In this document: positions 6,175-10,643 of the stretch, piece by piece
Layout: the number at the start of each line of letters is the position of its first letter
How positions within the stretch are numbered: the first letter of the stretch is position 1
Assembly (NCBI GenBank): GCA_946611445.1
Contig: CAMODP010000055.1
Span: 1 to 10,643, forward strand
Source: an uncultured Eubacterium sp.
GTDB lineage: Bacteria; Bacillota; Clostridia; Lachnospirales; Lachnospiraceae
Reading direction: 5' to 3'
DNA: 10,643 bases
Translations under genes and position numbers: made by a program
Notes under the pieces: generated by a model
Seen by the model: the letters and a program-made list of their open reading frames with translations, nothing else
Told to the model about the DNA's origin: nothing
Databases searched by the model: none

Positions 6175-8184
6175 ATGCGAAAACTCGCTTTGGGAGACGA
6201 GATACTGCTGCGTATCGAGAAACCTGAGAGATATATCGGCAGTGAATGGAATGCTGTCGTGAAACGGCCGGATGCGGATATGATCCGGATTGCCATGTGC
6301 TTTCCGGATGTCTATGAGATAGGCATGTCGCATCTGGGAATCCAGATTCTGTATGACATGTTCAACCGGTATGAGGATGTCTGGTGTGAACGGGTGTATT
6401 CTCCGTGGAAGGATCTGGACCAGATCATGCGGGAGAGGAAGATCCCGCTGTTTGCGCTGGAATCGCAGGATCCGGTAAAGAACTTTGATTTTCTGGGCAT
6501 CACGATTCAGTATGAAATGTGCTATGCCAATATTCTGCAGATTCTGGAGCTGGCGGGCATTCCGCTGCGCGCGGAGGAACGCTCTGAGGAGGACCCGATC
6601 GTGATCGGCGGGGGCCCCTGTGTGTGCAATCCGGAACCGATCGCCGCTTTTTTTGATATGTTCTATATCGGTGAGGGCGAGGTGGTCTATGATGACCTGC
6701 TGAAGCTCTACCGGAAGCATCGTGCCGCCCGCGGCCGCTGGAAGACGAGCCGCCGTGCTTTTCTCCTGGAGGCGGCGCAGCTGCCGGGCATCTATGTTCC
6801 GCAGTTCTACGCCTGTACATACCATGAGGACGGCACGCTGGCGGATTTTCATCCGACGGATCCCGCTGTCCCTGCAACTGTCAGCAGGCAGCTGGTGATG
6901 GACTTTGACGCGGCGCCGTATCCGGAAAAGCCGGTGGTTCCCTATCTGAAGGCAACCCAGGACCGCGTAACGCTGGAGATCCAGCGCGGCTGCATCCGCG
7001 GCTGCAGGTTCTGTCAGGCAGGCATGATCTACCGTCCGCTGCGCGAAAAGCATCTGGAGCGCCTGAAGGGGCTGGCGGAGCGTATGCTGGCCGGCACGGG
7101 ATATGAGGAAATCTCCCTTACTTCACTGAGCAGCAGCGATTACAACGATCTGAACGATCTGCTGGTATACCTGATCAGCATCTGCAAGGAGAAAGGGATA
7201 AACATTTCCCTGCCGTCCCTGCGGATTGACGCCTTTTCGCTGGATGTCATGTCCAAGGTGCAGGATGTGAAAAAAAGCAGCCTGACCTTCGCGCCGGAGG
7301 CCGGCACGCAGCGCATGCGCGATGTGATCAACAAGGGCCTGACCGAGGAGGATATTCTCGGCGGCGCCGCAGAAGCCTTTACCGGCGGCTGGAACAAGGT
7401 GAAGCTGTATTTCATGCTGGGCCTCCCGGGAGAGACGGAGGAGGACATCCGGGGAATCGCGCACCTCTGCGAAAAGATCGCCGAGTGCTATTATGACACT
7501 GTGCCGAAGGAAAAAAGGCACGGCAAGGTCGCCATTACGGCCAGCAGCAGTTTCTTTGTGCCGAAGCCGTTCACGCCATTCCAGTGGGCGCCGATGAACC
7601 GCGAAGAGGAGTTCCTGGACAAGGCGCACACGGTTCTTTCCGAGGTGCGCGCGCAGCTCAACCAGAAGAGCATCCGCTATACCTGGCATGAGGCGGATGT
7701 ATCCGTGCTGGAGGGCGTACTGGCCAGGGGCGACCGGAGACTGGCGGATGCGATCGAATATGCATATCGTCACGGCGCCCTCTACGATGCCTGGAGTGAA
7801 TTCTTCTCGGCGGAAACCTGGCAGGAGGCTTTCAAGGCCTGCGGTCTGGATCCGTATTTCTATACAGCCAGAGAGCGCAGCACAGATGAGCTGCTGCCCT
7901 GGGATTTCCTCGACATGGGCGTGACGAAAGCATTCCTGATCCGGGAATGGAACCGGGCGAAGGAGGGCAGGGTTACGCCGAACTGCCGCCAGTCCTGCAG
8001 CGGCTGCGGCTGCCGTCCGTACGGAGGCGGCGTCTGCCTGGAGGAAAAAACCGGCGTGTGCCTGGAGAAAAATGCCGGTATATGCCCGGAAGAAAAAAGC
8101 AGCGTCTGCCTGAGTGGAGAAAAAGCTGAGAGCATGCGTGGCAGAGAGACTGCCAGCCCGCTGGAGACAGGAGGTGCCGGATGA
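6175..8184 (+). CDS. B12-binding-type radical SAM protein, TIGR03960 family, with a Cys-repeat tail
   Basis: This 669-residue protein opens like the TIGR03960 family (KPERYIGSEWNAVVK, 17-30). A cobalamin-binding-like domain follows at about 36-175 (DVYEIGMSHLGIQILYDMF; IVIGGGPCVCNPEPIA). The radical SAM core carries the iron-sulfur motif CIRGCRFC: C273, C277 and C280. Further Cys lie at 604, 608, 611 and 613 (NCRQSCSGCGC), as is usual at the end of this family. The enzyme should cleave S-adenosylmethionine to a radical; its substrate is not known. After residue 618 there is an unusual tail of four Cys-containing octapeptides and a short polar end. AGAGGA (6163-6168) sits 6 nt before the ATG at 6175, which makes that start better than the upstream ATG at 6154. 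The stop overlaps the next start (ATGA), so translation is probably coupled with the TIGR03936 partner. Confidence 0.9.
   Translation: MRKLALGDEILLRIEKPERYIGSEWNAVVKRPDADMIRIAMCFPDVYEIGMSHLGIQILYDMFNRYEDVWCERVYSPWKDLDQIMRERKIPLFALESQDPVKNFDFLGITIQYEMCYANILQILELAGIPLRAEERSEEDPIVIGGGPCVCNPEPIAAFFDMFYIGEGEVVYDDLLKLYRKHRAARGRWKTSRRAFLLEAAQLPGIYVPQFYACTYHEDGTLADFHPTDPAVPATVSRQLVMDFDAAPYPEKPVVPYLKATQDRVTLEIQRGCIRGCRFCQAGMIYRPLREKHLERLKGLAERMLAGTGYEEISLTSLSSSDYNDLNDLLVYLISICKEKGINISLPSLRIDAFSLDVMSKVQDVKKSSLTFAPEAGTQRMRDVINKGLTEEDILGGAAEAFTGGWNKVKLYFMLGLPGETEEDIRGIAHLCEKIAECYYDTVPKEKRHGKVAITASSSFFVPKPFTPFQWAPMNREEEFLDKAHTVLSEVRAQLNQKSIRYTWHEADVSVLEGVLARGDRRLADAIEYAYRHGALYDAWSEFFSAETWQEAFKACGLDPYFYTARERSTDELLPWDFLDMGVTKAFLIREWNRAKEGRVTPNCRQSCSGCGCRPYGGGVCLEEKTGVCLEKNAGICPEEKSSVCLSGEKAESMRGRETASPLETGGAG
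8029..8124 (+). repeat. Four 24-bp coding repeats in the radical SAM tail
   Basis: Four in-frame units at 8029-8052, 8053-8076, 8077-8100 and 8101-8124 encode GVCLEEKT, GVCLEKNA, GICPEEKS and SVCLSGEK (residues 619-650). Each has Cys at position 3 and an acidic/Lys end. The bases have drifted mostly at third positions, which suggests that the peptide pattern is kept or that the duplication is not recent. Confidence 0.8.
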
Positions 8185-9014
8185 GAATACGTGTGAAATT
8201 CTCGAAGACAGGCGCCATGAAATTCATAGGCCATCTGGATGTGATGCGATATTTCCAGAAGGCGCTGCGCCGTGCGGAAATCCCCTATGCGCTATCCGGA
8301 GGGTTCAGCCCGCACATGCTGATGTCCTTTGCGGCGCCGCTGGGCGTCGGCAAGACCAGTACCGGCGAATATTTTGACCTGGATCTGCGGGAAGAGATGC
8401 CGCCGGAGGAGATCTGCCGCCGTCTGAACGGGCAGATGGCAGAGGGATTTTCTGTCCTGTCTGTCTGTGAGATACCGGAAGAAAAATCCTCAAAAGGCAT
8501 GTCACAGGTGGCAGCGGCGGACTACAGCGTGATTTTTCCGCTGCCGGATGACAGAAAATGCGGATATGAGGCAGAGACTGGCACAGGTTGTGCGGAAGCG
8601 CAGCATGAATCAGGGCTTTCCCGGGCAGTATTGCGTGACGATTCGTATGACGGCTGTCCGCTGCTGTCTCCGGAAGAGGCGGGCTTTTCTGAAGACTGCA
8701 TCCGCCGGTATCTGGAGCAGCCGGTCATAGAGGTCATGCGCAAAACGAAGAGAAAAGAAGAGATGACGGACATCCGTCCCTGGATTCTCTCTGTCCGCGC
8801 TGACGAAAGGGCCATTCATATGCGGCTGTCAGCGGGCAGCGTACAGAACCTGAAGCCGGAACTGGTCATGGAGAGCCTGGCCGCGTTTGCGGGAAAAGAA
8901 GGGTTTGCGCCTTTTTCAATCCGCATAAACCGGGACGAAATTCTGACAGCCGTGCCGGATGGCGCGGGCGTGAGATATCTGCCGTTGGATGCAGTGGGAG
9001 TACAACGTGTATAA
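8181..9014 (+). CDS. TIGR03936 / DUF2344 radical SAM-associated protein
   Basis: This 277-residue soluble protein has the family start RIRVKFSKTGAMKFIGHLDVMRYFQKALRRA (residues 2-32) followed by GGFSPHMLMSFAAPLGVG (40-57), both hallmarks of DUF2344. The family lies next to, or fused with, TIGR03960 radical SAM proteins and is presumed to be their partner; the activity is not established to my knowledge. The C-terminal half carries MRKTKRKEEMTDIRPWI (186-202), another conserved patch. Residues about 123-168 look like a poorly conserved, Cys/Gly/Ser/Glu-rich insertion. AGGAGGT (8169-8175) lies 5 nt before the ATG, and ATGA overlaps the radical SAM stop. The end overlaps the RNase start in another frame (GTGTATAA, 9007-9014), so the three genes form one translational chain. 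Confidence 0.9.
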   Translation: MRIRVKFSKTGAMKFIGHLDVMRYFQKALRRAEIPYALSGGFSPHMLMSFAAPLGVGKTSTGEYFDLDLREEMPPEEICRRLNGQMAEGFSVLSVCEIPEEKSSKGMSQVAAADYSVIFPLPDDRKCGYEAETGTGCAEAQHESGLSRAVLRDDSYDGCPLLSPEEAGFSEDCIRRYLEQPVIEVMRKTKRKEEMTDIRPWILSVRADERAIHMRLSAGSVQNLKPELVMESLAAFAGKEGFAPFSIRINRDEILTAVPDGAGVRYLPLDAVGVQRV

Positions 9015-10233
9015 GAAGCTGGTCATAGCCAATATGCCGATCGGAGAAGAGGACTGCCGCGTTACGCTGCTGACAGAGAACGGCAGGCCGGTGGACTTGT
9101 CCGTGGCATCCCGCAGTCATCCGTCCCTTCTGGGAGGCATCTATCTGGGAAAGATCGATTCCATCCAGAAGAATCTTTCGGCTGCTTTTGTCCGGATCAT
9201 GCCGGACCGCCTTGCTTTTCTGCCGCTGCCGGAAGGGCACATGTACAAAGCCGGCGACGAACTGCTGGTACAGGTCGAGAGAGAGGACGTGAAGGAGAAG
9301 CTGCCGCGGCTGACGACGAAGCTGTCCTTTCCGGGACGTTTTCTGGTACTGCATGCCGGCGGCCGGGGATGTTCTTTTTCCAAAAAGCTCGGGCTGGAGG
9401 ACAGAAAACGCCTGCAGAGGATTCTGCATGGCATTGCCGCGCCGGAGACAGGCGTGACGGCCAGAACAGCGGCCGGGACAGCATCAGAGGAAGAAATCCG
9501 CGAGGAATATTTTGCCCTGGAAACGCAGCTGCTGGATGTACAGCTGTATGGGACAAAGCGCACCTGCTTTTCCTGTCTGAGAGAGCCGGATGAAGAATGG
9601 ATGCAGATGCTGCAGCGCTGCGTGAGAGATGAGCTTAACGGCATTACGACAGATGATCCGGAGATCTATGACAGAATTGCCGCCATCTGGCTGCATGACA
9701 GCGGAAGAGTGCCGGGCGAGGAAGAACTGCGCCTCTATGAGGACAGACTGCTGCCCCTGTATAAGCTCTACAACATGACGACACTGCTGACGGAACTGAC
9801 GGCCAGAGTGGTTCACCTGCATTCCGGAGGCTCGGTTGTCATAGAGCAGACGGAAGCTTTTGTCGCCATAGATGTGAATACCGGCCGGTATGCAGGAAAA
9901 AAGAATGCCCGGGAGACGAGGGCGCTGATCAACCGGGAGGCGGCTGCGGAAATCGCTGCGCAGATCCGGCTCCGCCAGCTCTCCGGAACGATCCTGATCG
10001 ATTTTATCAGCATGAAGGATGACAGCGAGAGACAGGAACTGATCGCCCTCATGCGGGAGTATCTGGCGCCCGATCCGAATCCGGCGACGGTGATCGACAT
10101 AACCAGACTGGATATAATGGAACTGACAAGAAAGCGGCTGCGCAAGTCTTTGCGGGAGCAGCTGCAGGCATGGAAGAGGATACAGGCAGTACAAGATGAG
10201 CACAGAGAACAGCCGGAACGAGACGAAATATGA
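9007..10233 (+). CDS. rng: RNase E/G-family endoribonuclease lacking the C-terminal CxxC region
   Basis: This is a 408-residue endoribonuclease of the RNase E/G type, which cuts single-stranded AU-rich RNA in rRNA maturation and mRNA decay. An S1-like RNA-binding part spans about 35-115 (GGIYLGKIDSIQKNLSAAFVRI). VTARTAAGTASEEEI (150-164) is the family's 5'-sensor-type RTAA region. The catalytic aspartates are D289 in FVAIDVNTGRY and D332 in LIDFISMKD. Their 43-residue spacing equals that of E. coli RNase E D303 and D346. The protein ends soon after DITRLDIMELTRKRLRKSL and has no Zn-link Cys pair. I prefer the GTG at 9007, with GGGAG (8996-9000) 6 nt upstream, because it gives the usual MYKKLVIA start; the ATG at 8989 has no visible binding site. 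It overlaps the TIGR03936 gene by 8 nt and the next gene by 38 nt. Confidence 0.9.
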   Translation: MYKKLVIANMPIGEEDCRVTLLTENGRPVDLSVASRSHPSLLGGIYLGKIDSIQKNLSAAFVRIMPDRLAFLPLPEGHMYKAGDELLVQVEREDVKEKLPRLTTKLSFPGRFLVLHAGGRGCSFSKKLGLEDRKRLQRILHGIAAPETGVTARTAAGTASEEEIREEYFALETQLLDVQLYGTKRTCFSCLREPDEEWMQMLQRCVRDELNGITTDDPEIYDRIAAIWLHDSGRVPGEEELRLYEDRLLPLYKLYNMTTLLTELTARVVHLHSGGSVVIEQTEAFVAIDVNTGRYAGKKNARETRALINREAAAEIAAQIRLRQLSGTILIDFISMKDDSERQELIALMREYLAPDPNPATVIDITRLDIMELTRKRLRKSLREQLQAWKRIQAVQDEHREQPERDEI

Positions 10234-10643
10234 TGACCTCCGTTTCAGCGTGCCGGCGGGATATGAAAAATATGAAACATCCTGCCAGCCTGATGAGGCG
10301 GACGGCAGTCAGCAGGGCCTGACGGCATATAACCAGCCGGTTACGGCATATAACCAGCCGTGTGCGGCATATAACCAGCCGGGTACGGCATATAACTATC
10401 CCGATGCAGTTGATTACTTCGGCGGTACAGCATATAACCGCCCGGAAACAGCCTATAACCAACCGGGAACAGCTTATAATCATCCGGATATGGGGTATAA
10501 CCGCGGTGCTGCAGCAAATATGCCTTACCGGCAGCCTAGCGCCGGCAGTTATCCGCAGCAGCAGTACGGGCAGCCGGGCTATGGGCCGCAGGGATATCCG
10601 CAGCAGCAGTACGGGCAGCCGGGTTATGGGCAGCCGGGATACG
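10196..10643 (+). CDS. Tyr/Pro/Gln/Gly-rich tandem-repeat protein, cut by the right window edge
   Basis: An open frame starts at ATG 10196 inside the end of the RNase gene (a different frame, 38-nt overlap) and runs 149 codons to the window edge with no stop. Residues 1-42 are polar and charged (MSTENSRNETKYDDLRF). Next come seven heptads of the type T-A-Y-N-x-P-x (from residue 43), broken after the fourth by a short spacer. A low-complexity YPQQQYGQPGYG region starts near residue 119. No signal peptide or membrane segment is seen in this part. Such disordered Tyr/Pro/Gln/Gly-rich segments often precede membrane or small globular domains in Clostridia, but the C-terminus is not visible and I assign no function. 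No strong ribosome binding site is seen: AGG lies 9 nt upstream. Translation may depend on coupling to the RNase gene. Confidence 0.75.
   Translation, partial: MSTENSRNETKYDDLRFSVPAGYEKYETSCQPDEADGSQQGLTAYNQPVTAYNQPCAAYNQPGTAYNYPDAVDYFGGTAYNRPETAYNQPGTAYNHPDMGYNRGAAANMPYRQPSAGSYPQQQYGQPGYGPQGYPQQQYGQPGYGQPGY
10322..10489 (+). repeat. 21-bp coding repeats encoding TAYNxPx heptads
   Basis: Four consecutive 21-bp units (10322-10342, 10343-10363, 10364-10384, 10385-10405) are followed by a 21-bp divergent spacer and three more units (10427-10447, 10448-10468, 10469-10489). The core TAYN is kept (AAYN in one copy). The third-base changes, and the change of ACG to ACA in the second block, show that the two blocks have drifted apart. 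Confidence 0.85.
10550..10643 (+). repeat. 45-bp coding repeats encoding YPQQQYGQPGYG
   Basis: Unit A at 10550-10594 (15 codons) and unit B starting at 10595 are nearly identical over at least the first 11 codons. They also contain shorter GQPGY submotifs that continue to the window edge, so the array is probably longer than what is seen here. Confidence 0.85.

Noticed and set aside
6109..7773. Minus-strand ORFs 6109-7053 and 7123-7773
   Set aside because: They are antisense to the radical SAM gene and show no domain pattern or start signals.
8989..9006. ATG at 8989 as the RNase start
   Set aside because: It adds six residues (MQWEYN) absent from the usual MYKKLVIA beginning and has no binding site, while the GTG at 9007 has GGGAG at a good distance. 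It cannot be fully excluded.
10322..10643. CRISPR array
   Set aside because: The 21-bp and 45-bp units are head to tail without unique spacers and stay in one coding frame, so they are coding tandem repeats.

Overview
The window looks like chromosomal DNA of a GC-rich member of the Clostridia, most likely Lachnospiraceae or a close relative. The evidence is the strong AGGAGG-type ribosome binding sites, sigma-A-like promoters, a cobalt/nickel ECF transporter, and the block TIGR03960 radical SAM - TIGR03936 - RNase E/G that is common in Clostridia. This is an inference from gene content. No rRNA or tRNA gene, CRISPR array, insertion sequence or phage gene is visible.

Layout from left to right. 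(1) 1-2781, minus strand: a large hybrid sensor histidine kinase with four PAS-like segments, HisKA, HATPase and the start of a receiver domain. It is cut by the left edge just after the phospho-accepting Asp. (2) 2782-3025: a divergent control region with a candidate promoter for each side, an 11-bp-spaced direct repeat on the kinase promoter and a 10-bp palindrome. (3) 3026-5659, plus strand: a compact cbiM-cbiQ-cbiO operon for an energy-coupling-factor Co2+/Ni2+ importer. CbiM carries a C-terminal PDGLE (CbiN-like) part, so no separate cbiN is present. (4) 5660-5748: inverted repeats and a probable terminator between convergent genes. (5) 5749-6027, minus strand: a lone HicB-like protein with its own near-consensus promoter and no HicA partner in view. 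(6) 6175-10233, plus strand: a tightly overlapping operon of a B12-binding-type radical SAM protein, its TIGR03936/DUF2344 partner and an RNase E/G-type endoribonuclease. (7) 10196 to the right edge: the start of a Tyr/Pro/Gln/Gly-rich tandem-repeat protein whose start overlaps the end of the RNase gene in another frame.

How the genes fit together. The cbi genes encode a complete transporter: S component plus PDGLE partner, T component and ATPase. The divergent kinase might respond to a related condition, but nothing visible proves a link. The radical SAM, DUF2344 and RNase genes overlap or nearly touch and are surely co-transcribed from the promoter at 6101-6129. The shared function of the first two is not established to my knowledge, and their steady association with an RNase suggests RNA or translation-related work. 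The less ordinary points are the four Cys-containing octapeptide repeats ending the radical SAM protein, the repeat protein behind an RNase that lacks the usual C-terminal CxxC region, the orphan HicB, and the repeated motif on the kinase promoter.
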